Source: Azoarcus sp. (GTDB taxonomy: Bacteria > Pseudomonadota > Gammaproteobacteria > Burkholderiales > Rhodocyclaceae). From it: a stretch of DNA of 63,753 bases. Each line of letters begins with the position of its first letter. Position 1 is the stretch's first letter. A program made the translations under genes and the position numbers. Shown here one piece after another: positions 17,081 through 26,276 of this stretch. The DNA lies in contig JAISCE010000024.1 of NCBI GenBank assembly GCA_031265765.1, positions 1 to 63,753 on the forward strand, given 5' to 3'. The notes beneath the pieces were generated by a model, which saw only the letters and a program-made list of their open reading frames with translations, ran no database searches and had not been told where the DNA came from.

Positions 17081-18628
17081 ATGGCCCGCAAAAAACTTCC
17101 TATCGGCATTCAGACCTTCGCCAAGATTCGAGAGGCGGACTACTACTACGTCGACAAAACCGCCTTTGCCCTGCGCATGATCGAGGAGGGAACGGCCTAT
17201 TTTCTTTCCCGCCCGCGCCGCTTCGGGAAGAGCCTTTTTCTGGATACCTTGGCGGAACTCCTCGCGGGCAACGAACCCTTGTTCCGGGGATTGTACTGCC
17301 ACGACAAATGGGATTGGCGCGTCAAATATCCGGTGATCCGCATCAGCTTCGCGGAAGGCGTCATGGGGAGCGCCGCGGAACTGAAGATACGTATATTGGA
17401 TATCCTGGCGGAAAATGAGCAGCGCCTGGGACTGGAAAAAGGGTCCGGCGAAGTTCCCGGACGTTTCATCCGTTTGATCCAGGCGGCAGAAGCAAAATCC
17501 GGCCAGCGCGCCGTCATTCTCGTCGACGAATACGACAAACCCATCCTGGACAATCTGACCCGGCCAGACCTTGCCCGCGAGATGCGCGACGGGCTGCGCA
17601 ATCTTTATTCGGTCATCAAGGGGCAGGATGCGCATATCAAGTTCGCCATGCTTACCGGGGTATCCAAGTTCAGCAAGGTCAATATCTTCTCCGGTCTCAA
17701 CAACCTGAAAGACATTACGTTGCATACCGGGTATTCCAGCATTTGCGGCTATACCGATGCCGATGTCGATACCGTGTTTGCGCCCGAACTGGAAGGGCTG
17801 GACAGGGAAAAAATCCGTCATTGGTACAATGGCTACAACTGGCGGGGCGAGGCGGTGTATAACCCCTTCGATCTCTTGCTGCTCTTTGATTGCCACGAAT
17901 TCCGTTCCTTCTGGTTCGAGACCGGTACGCCGACCTTCCTGGTCGATATGCTGACCGAGCGCAAGGTCTATTTGCCCGCATTCCTGGAAATGCAAAGTTC
18001 TTCCGAACTGATCTCCGCTTTTGAAGTGGGCGATATCTCCACCGAAGCCCTGATGTTCCAGTCCGGCTATCTGACCATTGCCAGCGAAGAAAACCTGGGC
18101 GACGACATCATGTTCACGTTGACCTACCCCAATCGTGAAGTCCGGGGCGCGTTGATGGGCAATATCCTGGGGCGCTGGGTCGAGAATCCGCAGCAGGCGG
18201 TACAGAGCAGATTTGCCCTTTACAAGGCGCTGGAAGCCAATGGCTTCGAGCGCATCCGGGAAATCTTCTTTTCCCTCTATGCCAGCATTCCCAACGACTG
18301 GTTTCGCAAGAACGACATCGACCGGTTCGAGGGTTACTACGCCAGTGTCTTTTATGCCGCTTTCGCCGCCCTGGGGCTGGAAATCATCCCGGAGGACGTG
18401 AGCGGCCAAGGGAAGCTGGATATGGCTATCAAATTCAATGGCCAGATTTATCTCCTTGAATTCAAAGTGGTGGAAGAAAAAGCCGAAGGGAAAGCTTTGG
18501 CGCAAATCAAGGAGAAAAAATATGCGGACAAATACCGGTCGCTCCGCCAGCCCATCCACCTGATCGGGGTGGAATTCAGCAGAAAGGCGCGCAATGTGAC
18601 GGGGTTCGCGGTGGAGAGTCCGGATTGA
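17081..18628 (+). CDS. AAA-ATPase-like protein with C-terminal PD-(D/E)XK nuclease domain
   Basis: A 515-aa protein of the AAA-ATPase_like/PDDEXK_9 type. The N-terminus (PIGIQTFAKIREADYYYVDKT) and an altered Walker A (SRPRRFGKSLFLDTL) are followed by Walker B ILVDEYDKPI near residue 150. The C-terminal segment LDMAIKFNGQIYLLEFKVV supplies the D...ExK nuclease motif. Such proteins often occur in many divergent copies in a genome and are thought to be mobile or defence-related; the function is not settled. ATG 17081 is preferred over GTG 17063. A TATAAT lies at 17043-17048. It is divergent from pta. Confidence 0.88.
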   Translation: MARKKLPIGIQTFAKIREADYYYVDKTAFALRMIEEGTAYFLSRPRRFGKSLFLDTLAELLAGNEPLFRGLYCHDKWDWRVKYPVIRISFAEGVMGSAAELKIRILDILAENEQRLGLEKGSGEVPGRFIRLIQAAEAKSGQRAVILVDEYDKPILDNLTRPDLAREMRDGLRNLYSVIKGQDAHIKFAMLTGVSKFSKVNIFSGLNNLKDITLHTGYSSICGYTDADVDTVFAPELEGLDREKIRHWYNGYNWRGEAVYNPFDLLLLFDCHEFRSFWFETGTPTFLVDMLTERKVYLPAFLEMQSSSELISAFEVGDISTEALMFQSGYLTIASEENLGDDIMFTLTYPNREVRGALMGNILGRWVENPQQAVQSRFALYKALEANGFERIREIFFSLYASIPNDWFRKNDIDRFEGYYASVFYAAFAALGLEIIPEDVSGQGKLDMAIKFNGQIYLLEFKVVEEKAEGKALAQIKEKKYADKYRSLRQPIHLIGVEFSRKARNVTGFAVESPD

Positions 18629-18710
18629 ATCCAGACACACAAACCGATGCGCGGCGGCCTGCTGCATGACCTGCGGAGCAGGGTGTTTGCGAGCGCCGCC
18701 GCCGCGAAAA

Positions 18711-18734
18711 AGAGCGCGGCTTCCACCGCGCTCT
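18711..18734. terminator. Bidirectional intrinsic terminator
   Basis: A 9-bp stem (18711-18719 with 18726-18734) and 6-nt loop lie between two convergent genes. On the minus strand the stem is followed at once by a T-run, which suits the CsgG/LpoB-like gene ending at 18765. A shorter T-run (18740-18742) occurs a few bases on for the plus strand. Confidence 0.75.
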
Positions 18735-18764
18735 CGCTCTTTTACACATGCGCCCTGTCCGAGT

Positions 18765-19622
18765 TCAGTGGAAGTGGATGACTTCCCCTTCCTGCTTTTC
18801 CTCCCGGGCGGCATTTGCGCGCACTGGCGGTGTATACCCCTCGAGACTGGCGAGTTGTTCCTCTAGTTGACGGATGACGTCCGCCCCCAGACTCTTGGAG
18901 ACTTCCGAGACGACCCGGCTCCGGTTCAGGACGACGTTGGCGCCTGCGGAAGATATGAGCTTCGTATCCTGCCCCTCGCCCATGGCGGAAAAAGATCCCT
19001 TGACCTCATAAGTCTTGGTATTGACAAGACGAAAATCGCCGACCAACTCCAGGCTCAGGGTGTGGGAAATCGTATCCGTATTGTCAACGGGATTGGCTTC
19101 CTGGCGGAATGCGATATTGCTGACCGTCCCGAACAATACGTAATCGGCCCCCGGAAATTGCCCTTTCTTGATGCGATCGATGATGTCATAGAGCTTTTCC
19201 GTGTTCTTGGCGGTATAAGGCTTGCCTTGCACGATGCGGAAATAGCCGGACTTCAGCATCTCACCCTTGATGTCGGCGGTGAACTTGCGCAACTCGCCGC
19301 GATCGATATAGGAATAAATGCCTTCGGAGTAAGAGAAATTCGATTCCTGCCGTGCATTGACATTATGGCTGGAACGATGGGAATGGCGGGAAGCATCCCG
19401 GCGGTCATCGCTGTATTCTGCATGACGTCCGCTTTCTTTTCCAGAGGCGCGCAACGATGCTTTGGACGAAGACTTGATCTCACGGAAATACTCCTGCACC
19501 CGCTCCTCATAGGCAAGATCGGTCACCGCGACCTTGACCTCGCGCGCCTGCGCGAACGGCGCGGCCAGCATCGAAACCGCCAGCATAGCGCCGAGCAGCA
19601 AAGTTTTTGAAACATTCGTCAT
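18765..19622 (-). CDS. Secreted CsgG/LpoB-like protein
   Basis: A 285-aa exported protein. Residues 1-26 are a signal peptide ending PFAQA. The mature N-terminus REVKVAVTDLAYEE and the later DYVLFGTVSNIAF, LELVGDFRLVNTKTYEVKGSF and VSEVSKSLGADVIRQLEEQ resemble the beta-alpha fold of CsgG, LpoB and related outer-membrane-associated proteins. An unusual charged, Ser/His/Arg-rich insertion occupies residues 50-95, and the protein ends VIHFH. There is no lipobox Cys, so unlike LpoB/CsgG it is not a lipoprotein. Neighbours give no functional hint. Confidence 0.6.
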   Translation of the reverse strand: MTNVSKTLLLGAMLAVSMLAAPFAQAREVKVAVTDLAYEERVQEYFREIKSSSKASLRASGKESGRHAEYSDDRRDASRHSHRSSHNVNARQESNFSYSEGIYSYIDRGELRKFTADIKGEMLKSGYFRIVQGKPYTAKNTEKLYDIIDRIKKGQFPGADYVLFGTVSNIAFRQEANPVDNTDTISHTLSLELVGDFRLVNTKTYEVKGSFSAMGEGQDTKLISSAGANVVLNRSRVVSEVSKSLGADVIRQLEEQLASLEGYTPPVRANAAREEKQEGEVIHFH

Positions 19623-19747
19623 GGTGTATCTCCATAGCCTTTTGCAAAACTCCGAAATCGCCGGAGGCCGGTTTGTTTGACTGCTGTAATTCGCTCAAAG
19701 GAGGCGCATTTTAATGCAATTGCGCCCGCAAGCGACAGCAGGCTGCC

Positions 19748-20191
19748 ATGAAACAAGGCCGCCTGCGATACAATCCGCCCATGCGCGCCCCGCTCGACAC
19801 CGTTCTCGCCCCGGCATGCCGAAAACGGCAACGCCGTTTTGCCTGGCTGGCCATCCTGGCGGTTTGCCTGCAATTGCTGGCCTCCGGCATTGCCAGTACC
19901 CATGCCGTCGATGCATTGAACGCAAACGGCGGCATTTTCGCGGCGGAAATTTGCCATGGCACGGCGGATACCGCGCCGGACGACGGCGAACGCTCGGTGA
20001 CGAACGGCGGGCATTGCCCGTTCTGTCGCATCGCCCAGGCAAGCATCGTCTTGCCCCCGGCTGCCGCGCCCGCCTTCTCTCCTCCCGAGTCCGTCACGCG
20101 CTTTTTCCCGGCGGCGGACGCCAGCCTCCAGCCGAGCGCGCCGGATTCGCGCCACGCCCCCAAGCGCGCGCCGCCTTTCCCTTTCGCCTGA
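19748..20191 (+). CDS. DUF2946 family protein
   Basis: A 147-aa protein with an N-terminal membrane or signal segment (AWLAILAVCLQLLASGIASTHA) and the DUF2946 cysteine motif ICHG...HCPFCRIA around residues 75-97, followed by a Pro/Ala-rich tail. Proteins of this family often precede TonB-dependent copper receptors, as here (receptor starts 150 bp downstream), so a role in copper handling at the membrane or periplasm is inferred. ATG 19748 is used; ATG 19781 is possible. No gene is seen in 20192-20340. Confidence 0.75.
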   Translation: MKQGRLRYNPPMRAPLDTVLAPACRKRQRRFAWLAILAVCLQLLASGIASTHAVDALNANGGIFAAEICHGTADTAPDDGERSVTNGGHCPFCRIAQASIVLPPAAAPAFSPPESVTRFFPAADASLQPSAPDSRHAPKRAPPFPFA

Positions 20192-20340
20192 TCCCTCCCC
20201 CGCGGCGCTGAAACGCCTCCTCTCGCCACCGCTCGCGCGAAAACGGGGGGCGGTCGCGCCAGTGCCTTCCCATTCGCGCCGCCGGCATCGCTCACCCATG
20301 CATACCGGCATCGACGCAGTCATTTGGCGAAAGAACGATC

Positions 20341-22491
20341 ATGAACCTGTCTTGCTTTCCTCCGCGCATCGCAATGCGATGCGCCAAACTCGCATTCCCC
20401 CTGTTCGCCCTTTTCCCCGTCGCGCTGCCGGCGCAGACTTCTCCCGGACACCACGGCCACGACACCCTCCGGCGACAGGAAACCGCCGAACCGGCGACCC
20501 TCGCCCCCGTCGTCGTCACCGCGCCCGTCATGGATGCGCCGCTGGAAGCCCGCCTCGATCCCAAGGCTCCCCAACAACCCTTGCCCGCCAGCGATGGCGC
20601 TGCCCTGCTGAAAGCCATTCCAGGCATGAATATCATCCGCAAGGGCGGCACCGGCGGCGATCCGGTATTTCGCGGCATGGCCGCCTCGCGCCTCAACATC
20701 CTGCTCGACGGCGAACAAATCCTCGGCGGTTGCGGCGGACGCATGGACCCGCCCACTGCTTATATCTTTCCGGACGCCTACGACCGCGTCACCCTGCTCA
20801 AAGGCCCGCAAAGCGTCATCCACGGCCCGGCTTCCGCCGCAACGGTGCTGTTCGAGCGCAAGCATGAACGTTTCAGCCAACCGGGTTGGCGGCTGAATAC
20901 GGCACTGACCGCCGCGAGCGCCAGCCGTATGGACAGCTTCATCGACATCAAGGGCGGGAACAGCGCGCTCTATGCTGAAGGTATTATCACCCATGCCCGC
21001 TCGGACGATTACAAGGATGGCAACGGCGACGCCGTACACTCTCGTTACGAGCGCCAAAGCGCCACCGCCCTTCTCGGCCTGACTCCGGACGATGACACCC
21101 GGATCGAACTTTCCGCCATTCGCAGCGACGCCAAAGCCGCCTACGCCGACCGCGGCATGGACGGCAGCCGCTTCCGCCGGGAAAACCATGCGCTCAAATT
21201 CGAGAAAGCCCGTATCGGCAATCTTCTGGACAAGGTCGAAGCGAGCGCCTATTACAATTACATCGACCATGTCATGGACAATTACCGCCTACGGCATGGC
21301 GCATCGACGCCGATGGCAAACAATCCCGATCGCAAGACCACTGGCGGACGCCTTGCGCTCACCCTGACGCCGGCGACGAACACCGCATTGATATTCGGCG
21401 GCGACCTGCAAGACAACCGGCACACCGCGCGCAGCGGCTCGCCGGACGGCACACCGGATCACTACCGCGACAAGGCGCGCATCGCCGATGCCCGTTTTGC
21501 AAACCGCGGTTTCTTCTCTGAACTGACGTGGCAAATCAGCGATGCCAGCCGCCTGATCGGCGGTCTGCGCGCCGACCGCTGGCAAGCGACGGACAAGCGC
21601 CGGACGATCGGCATTGGCAGCGGCATGGCGGCGGCCAGCCGGCCCAACCCAAGCGCCAACCGGACCCGCCGCGAAACCCTGACGAGCGGCTTTGTCCGCC
21701 TCGAACGGGACTTTTCCGGCGGCACGGCCTATTTCGGCCTGGGGCGCAGCGAACGCGCGCCCGACTTTTGGGAACTCATCAACAAGGAAGCCGCCGGACG
21801 AGACAACACCGCCAGCCTTTCCGTCTTCGACAGCCTCGAACCGGAAAAGACGACGCAACTCGATCTCGGCGCGACCCTGCAATCCGGCCCCTGGCAAATA
21901 TTCGCCTCGGTTTTCTACAACGAAACGGACGATTACATCCTGATCCAGAGCCGGTACGCCAAGCCCGCCGCGACCGGCATGGGCGAACGCGCCGCAACCA
22001 TCGCCCGCAATATCCGCGCAACGATGTGGGGCGGCGAAGCCGGTTTCGATTACCGTTTTTCACCAAACTGGAAGGGCGCGGCGAGCCTCGCCTACGTGCA
22101 CGGCGAAAACGACAGCGACCGCCGCGCGCTTGCCCAAATGCCTCCGCTGGAGAGCCGCTTCAGCCTGGACTGGCAAAATGGCCCATGGTCGGCAGGCATG
22201 CTCCTGCGCCTCGTCGCCGCGCAAGACCGCTACGCACTCGACCAGGGCAACGTCGCCGGGCAAGACTTGGGCAAGGCCAGCGGATTCGGCGTTTTCTCCA
22301 TCAATGGCGCCTACCGCTGGCGCAAGGCGACCCGGATCAGCTTCGGCATCGACAACCTGTTCAACCGAACCTATGCCGAATTCATCAGCAGGAGCGGCCA
22401 GGCCAGTATGATCCAGGGCTACGAACAGACCGCCCGCGTCAATGAACCTGGCCGCACGATGTGGATCAGGGCGCAAATCGCGCTGGACTGA
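20341..22491 (+). CDS. TonB-dependent copper receptor
   Basis: A 716-aa outer-membrane receptor. A signal peptide (to about LPAQT) leads to a TonB-box-like segment PVVVTAP, then the plug domain with LLKAIPGMNIIRKGGTGGDP, VFRGMAASRLNILLDG and MDPPTAYIFP...RVTLLKGPQS. Strands of a 22-stranded barrel continue to a terminal segment ending aromatic-basic IRAQIALD. The GGCGGRMDPPTAY region is characteristic of the OprC/NosA copper-receptor subfamily. It would import copper ions across the outer membrane using TonB energy. The DUF2946 gene upstream supports this. Confidence 0.92.
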   Translation: MNLSCFPPRIAMRCAKLAFPLFALFPVALPAQTSPGHHGHDTLRRQETAEPATLAPVVVTAPVMDAPLEARLDPKAPQQPLPASDGAALLKAIPGMNIIRKGGTGGDPVFRGMAASRLNILLDGEQILGGCGGRMDPPTAYIFPDAYDRVTLLKGPQSVIHGPASAATVLFERKHERFSQPGWRLNTALTAASASRMDSFIDIKGGNSALYAEGIITHARSDDYKDGNGDAVHSRYERQSATALLGLTPDDDTRIELSAIRSDAKAAYADRGMDGSRFRRENHALKFEKARIGNLLDKVEASAYYNYIDHVMDNYRLRHGASTPMANNPDRKTTGGRLALTLTPATNTALIFGGDLQDNRHTARSGSPDGTPDHYRDKARIADARFANRGFFSELTWQISDASRLIGGLRADRWQATDKRRTIGIGSGMAAASRPNPSANRTRRETLTSGFVRLERDFSGGTAYFGLGRSERAPDFWELINKEAAGRDNTASLSVFDSLEPEKTTQLDLGATLQSGPWQIFASVFYNETDDYILIQSRYAKPAATGMGERAATIARNIRATMWGGEAGFDYRFSPNWKGAASLAYVHGENDSDRRALAQMPPLESRFSLDWQNGPWSAGMLLRLVAAQDRYALDQGNVAGQDLGKASGFGVFSINGAYRWRKATRISFGIDNLFNRTYAEFISRSGQASMIQGYEQTARVNEPGRTMWIRAQIALD

Positions 22492-22560
22492 AACAAACTT
22501 CCTCGCACGCCCGCCGCGATGACATTGGAACCATGACATTGGAGATCACTGGAACAATGC

Positions 22561-22589
22561 TTTGTGCAGTGCGGGAAAAGGAATATAAT
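22561..22589 (+). promoter_or_regulatory. Candidate sigma-70 promoter for the MFS gene
   Basis: A perfect TATAAT at 22584-22589 lies 62 nt upstream of the MFS start. The possible -35 TTGTGC at 22562-22567 has 3 of 6 matches with a 16-nt spacer. Confidence 0.45.
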
Positions 22590-22651
22590 GCTGTCCGCCG
22601 AACGATTTCCGTTTCGGTTTTTCTTTTTCTGGTGGATTTGCCGGAACACTC

Positions 22652-23842
22652 ATGTCTGTTTCCCTGCAACGCATGGCCTTGTTGCTGGCCGCGCTCTCAT
22701 CCATCGGGCCTTTCGCCATCGACACCTACCTGCCGGCTTTCCATGCCATCGGCGATGCGCTCCATGCCAGCGCCGACGATCTGCAATGGACGCTGGCCGT
22801 GTACATGGCCATGTTCGCATTCATGTCGCTATGGCATGGCGCGCTCTCCGACTGCTTCGGGCGGCGCGTGGTGATCGTCAGCGGCGGCGCGACCTTCCTG
22901 CTGGCGTCGCTGGTCTGCGCTCTCGCGCCCAGCATCGAATGGCTGCTGTTCGGGCGCGCCTTGCAGGGCATGGCGGCGGGCGCGGGAATCATCGTCGGGC
23001 GCGCCATGATCCGCGATCTTTTCGAGGGCGCGCAAGCGCAACGCCTGATGACGCGCGTGGCGACGATTTTCGCCGTCGCTCCCGCCATCGCGCCCATGCT
23101 CGGCGGCTGGATGTCCTTCCATACCGGCTGGCGCTCGATTTTTTGGTTCCTGGTGGCGTTTTCCGGTTTTCTCACCTGGCTGTCATGGAAAGAACTGCCG
23201 GAAACGCTGCCGCCCGCGGCGCGTGCGCCGCTGCGCATCCCGGAGACGCTGCGGGCCTATGCACAGATTTTCTCCGACCGCGAGTTCTTCCTGATCTCGG
23301 CGGCGTTCGCCTTGAATTTCAACGGCTTCTTCGTCCATATCGCCGCCGCGCCAAGCTTCCTGATACATCACCTCGGCCTGACGGAAACACAATTCGGCTG
23401 GCTGTTCGTGCCTTTCGTCATCGGGCTGGCGCTCGGCTCCATGATTTCGTCCCGCGTTGCCGGACGCTGGAACGCGCATCGCACGATCTGTTGCGCCTTC
23501 ATCATCATGGGAACGGCAACGGCGCTTGCGGTCGGCCACGCGGCGCTGTTTCCTCCCGGCGTACCGGCATCGGTGCTGCCCATCGGCCTTTACGCCATGG
23601 GAATGTCACTGGCCGGGCCGAGCATGATGCTGCTCACGCTGGAATTGTTCCCGGCGCGGCGCGGCATGGTGGCCAGTTGCCAGACCTTTCTGCAAGTCGG
23701 GCTGAATGCCATCACCGCCAAGGCCATCGTGCCATTGATTTGGGGATCGCCGCTCACGCTCGAACTCGGCATGTGCGCTTTTCTCGTGCTCGGGGCGGTG
23801 TGTTACACGCTGTGGTGGAGAGGGCCGCGTTCGATCGGATAG
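22652..23842 (+). CDS. Bcr/CflA-family multidrug efflux MFS transporter
   Basis: A 396-aa inner-membrane transporter with about 12 transmembrane helices. Family marks are the N-terminal IGPFAIDTYLPAFHAIGDAL, the loop motif SDCFGRRVVI (MFS motif A, residues 63-72), RALQGMAAGAGIIVGRAMIRDL and APMLGGWMSFHTGWRSIFWFL. The Bcr/CflA group exports drugs such as bicyclomycin and chloramphenicol, and some export sulfonamides or cysteine; the substrate here is not predictable. A TATAAT sits upstream. It converges on the metal-ABC permease gene with a 31-bp gap. Confidence 0.92.
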   Translation: MSVSLQRMALLLAALSSIGPFAIDTYLPAFHAIGDALHASADDLQWTLAVYMAMFAFMSLWHGALSDCFGRRVVIVSGGATFLLASLVCALAPSIEWLLFGRALQGMAAGAGIIVGRAMIRDLFEGAQAQRLMTRVATIFAVAPAIAPMLGGWMSFHTGWRSIFWFLVAFSGFLTWLSWKELPETLPPAARAPLRIPETLRAYAQIFSDREFFLISAAFALNFNGFFVHIAAAPSFLIHHLGLTETQFGWLFVPFVIGLALGSMISSRVAGRWNAHRTICCAFIIMGTATALAVGHAALFPPGVPASVLPIGLYAMGMSLAGPSMMLLTLELFPARRGMVASCQTFLQVGLNAITAKAIVPLIWGSPLTLELGMCAFLVLGAVCYTLWWRGPRSIG

Positions 23843-23873
23843 CGGCAGGCGGCGCATCCGCCCTGTTTGCCGC

Positions 23874-24692
23874 TCATTTGCCGCGCTCCGCGTGTCCGGC
23901 AAAACGCGCCGCGACCGCGACCGGCAAAGCCAGCGCCCCCAGTACCAACGCCAGCACCGGCCCGAAGGGCTGGTCATGGACCAAGGCGAGCGCGAACGCC
24001 AGCGTGTAGGCGAGAAGCGCCAGAACCGGCGCGGCGGCAAGCGCGGCCCGCCAGCCGGGCGCGAGCGCAAAGACCAGCCAGGGTGGGATGAAAACCAGCG
24101 CGAAAGCGCCCATCACGCCCAGACTCATTACCGCCAGCGCGAGCGAAGCCGCCGCCAGCAGATCGAAGCCCGCGCGCACCGGCCATGCGGGCAAGCGCCG
24201 GGCGTGGAAATGCGCGGGACACAGGCAGGCGAGCAAGAGCAGTCGCCCCGCCCGCCACAAGAAAAAACCGCCCAGCGCCAGCGCCAGCGCCGCACCGCAC
24301 AGCATTTCCGCCCCGGCGAAATAAAGCTGCCCCTCGAACAGCGCCGCGCCCAGGCGCTCTACGCCGGGCAAGTTGGCGGTCAGGAGCAGGCTGACGCTCC
24401 AGCCGAGGATGAAAAGCAACGGGAAAAGCCCCGCCGCCGGCAAACATTTTTCCAGACGGTGCTTCATGCCCGCCACGGCGAGGCTGAGGGCCAGGCCGCC
24501 CGCGATTTGAGGCACGCCAAGTGCCAGTGCGCCTAGTGCGCCCGCCGCGCCGACTTGTCCATAGGCAAGAGCTGCCCAGTATTCCTGCCGCAGCCGCAGG
24601 TACAGGCCGAGAAGCGGGAGCAGCAACGCCAGCAGCGCGCCGGTCAGGCCGGGCCGCCAGAACAGCGCCAATTGCGGTAGAAGGTCAGTCAT
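23874..24692 (-). CDS. Metal ABC transporter permease (ZnuB/MntB type)
   Basis: A 272-aa membrane permease of the ABC-3 family with about eight hydrophobic helices (LALFWRPGLTGALLALLLPLLGLYLRLRQEYWAALAYGQVGAAGALGALALGVP begins the protein as separate helices joined by short loops; the YGQVGAAGALG segment is characteristic). The conserved mid-protein region MSLGVMGAFALVFIPPWLVFALAPGW corresponds to the EAA-like coupling loop. It overlaps the ATPase gene start by 8 bp. With the binding protein and ATPase upstream it forms a complete importer, most likely for zinc or manganese. Confidence 0.88.
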   Translation of the reverse strand: MTDLLPQLALFWRPGLTGALLALLLPLLGLYLRLRQEYWAALAYGQVGAAGALGALALGVPQIAGGLALSLAVAGMKHRLEKCLPAAGLFPLLFILGWSVSLLLTANLPGVERLGAALFEGQLYFAGAEMLCGAALALALGGFFLWRAGRLLLLACLCPAHFHARRLPAWPVRAGFDLLAAASLALAVMSLGVMGAFALVFIPPWLVFALAPGWRAALAAAPVLALLAYTLAFALALVHDQPFGPVLALVLGALALPVAVAARFAGHAERGK

Positions 24693-25260
24693 TGCACGGC
24701 TCCATGCGCAGCAGGCAATCGCAACACGCCCGCGCCAGTTCCGCGTCGTGGCTCACCAGCACGATGCCCGTCCCCCGCGCCGCCCGTGCGCGCAGAACGG
24801 ACGGAAGGCTGGCCAGTCCGGCCTTGTCCAGATGATTGCCGGGCTCATCCAGCAGCAAAAGATCGGTGGGCGCTTGCAGGATGGACCACAACGCCAGATA
24901 TTGCCGCTGCCCGCCGGAGAGTTTGTCCAGCCGCCGCCGCAAGCAGGCCGCCAGCGGTTCCGGCAAGCCTTGCGGGCTGGCCCCGGTGAGCGACAGCAAC
25001 TCCGCGCCGGAAAGCGGTATCCCCGCCACTGGCGGCAAATGCTGCGTCTGGAACCCGATACGGAGATTGGGCGCGCGGCGGATATCGCCGGAAAAAATCC
25101 GCGCCCCGCTCCCGGCCAGCGCCGCCAGCAAGGTGCTTTTCCCCGCGCCGTTCGGCCCCGCCAGCGCGAGGATTTCTCCGCGCGCCAGCGCGAAACTGAC
25201 CGGCCTGTGCGCAGGCCGCCGCCAACCGGCGGCCAGTTGCTCTACCTGCAACAGATTCAT
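24685..25260 (-). CDS. Metal ABC transporter ATP-binding protein
   Basis: About 191 aa from ATG 25260 (MNLLQVEQ). It has Walker A GPNGAGKSTL (residues 31-40), Q-loop Gln in GFQTQHLPPV, ABC signature LSGGQRQYL, Walker B LLLLDEPGNHLD and switch His in VLVSHDAE. It is shorter than typical ZnuC (about 250 aa), with compact helical and C-terminal regions, but all catalytic elements are present. A longer frame to 25296 has no better start. Its stop overlaps the permease start, indicating tight translational coupling. Confidence 0.92.
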   Translation of the reverse strand: MNLLQVEQLAAGWRRPAHRPVSFALARGEILALAGPNGAGKSTLLAALAGSGARIFSGDIRRAPNLRIGFQTQHLPPVAGIPLSGAELLSLTGASPQGLPEPLAACLRRRLDKLSGGQRQYLALWSILQAPTDLLLLDEPGNHLDKAGLASLPSVLRARAARGTGIVLVSHDAELARACCDCLLRMEPCND

Positions 25261-25347
25261 CGAAAACCGACTCCGGTTCGAGACCCGGCCCTTCAAGACG
25301 ATGGGCCGGATTCCAGCTGCGGTAGACAGGCATGATGCTGCCTGGGA

Positions 25348-26262
25348 TCAGTCCCCTACCGCCTTCCTGTCCTTGATCCCCGCCTTCAGCCGCGCCAGCG
25401 TGTCGTCGAACAGGCCGAACAAATCCCCGGCCTCCGGCGTCCCTCCCACGGGATAAGGCAGCGTCACCAAGGGAATCTCCATGCGTCCGGACACCCAGCG
25501 CCCGGCGCTGTCGTCCTGGTACGCGGCGCGCAGGATCGCGGCGGCGGGCGCATTCCGCTGGTTCGCCACGACGCGGCCCAGATGCCCGCCGCTTGGCTCG
25601 ACGCCGGGTTTCGGCTCCAGTTCGCCCCGGTTCTCCAGCCCAAGCCAATGGGCGAGATAGCCGAAGGAACGATGCATTTGGAGAAAGGGCGCGCCCTTGA
25701 GGCTTGCGCCTTCCGCCTCCCATCGCGCGATGGCGTCCTGCCAGCGGGCGCGGAAACGGGCAAGATTGGCGCGATAACTTTCCGTTCCGGCGGGGTCGAT
25801 CCGCGTCAGACGTTCGGCCAGCGCCTCGGCAACAGGCAGGATATTGCGCGGATCGAGATGGAAATGCGGATCGCCCGCCGCATGCACGTCGCCCATGGCG
25901 CGGTCGACCGTCTCCGGCACATCCCGCAGCCGCAGCAGCGCCGCGGCTTCCAGATGACCGTCCCGCCCCGGCTGGATACGCTCGTTGCCCGATTCCCGCA
26001 GCAGGATGGGCAGCCAGCCGATCTCCAGTTCCGCCCCCGTGGCGACGAGAAGATCGGCGGCGCGCGCGCGCGCAATCAGCGAAGGCCGCGCCTCGATGCG
26101 ATGCGGGTCTTGCATGGCGCCGGTCGCGCTCGCCGCCTCGATCCGCTCGCCGCCGACTTCCCGCGCGAGCGCCGCCCACTCCGGCACGGTCGCCAGCACC
26201 TTCACCGCCGCCTGCGCGGGCAGGGCGCACAAAAAAAGCAGGAAAACCAGGATTCGTTTCAT
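25348..26262 (-). CDS. Metal ABC transporter substrate-binding protein
   Basis: About 304 aa starting MKRILVFLLFLCALPAQA, a clear signal peptide, so the product is periplasmic. It has the cluster A-I (ZnuA/MntC) pattern: VKVLATVPEWAALAREVGGERIE, a first metal-ligand region near AMQDPHRIEARPS (His about 62), VHAAGDPHFHLDPRN (His pair, about 130), FLQMHRSFGYLAHWLGLENRGELEPKPGVEPSGGHL (His, Glu, C-lobe) and LPYPVGG. The His-rich ligand set suggests Zn2+. No long His/Asp loop like that of E. coli ZnuA is present. It is 87 bp from the ATPase gene. Confidence 0.9.
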   Translation of the reverse strand: MKRILVFLLFLCALPAQAAVKVLATVPEWAALAREVGGERIEAASATGAMQDPHRIEARPSLIARARAADLLVATGAELEIGWLPILLRESGNERIQPGRDGHLEAAALLRLRDVPETVDRAMGDVHAAGDPHFHLDPRNILPVAEALAERLTRIDPAGTESYRANLARFRARWQDAIARWEAEGASLKGAPFLQMHRSFGYLAHWLGLENRGELEPKPGVEPSGGHLGRVVANQRNAPAAAILRAAYQDDSAGRWVSGRMEIPLVTLPYPVGGTPEAGDLFGLFDDTLARLKAGIKDRKAVGD

Positions 26263-26276
26263 CGCGGCGGTCTCCC

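Noticed and set aside
17042..18814. 590-residue open frame antisense to the AAA-ATPase-like gene
   Set aside because: The plus-strand protein has clear domain motifs; the antisense frame has none.
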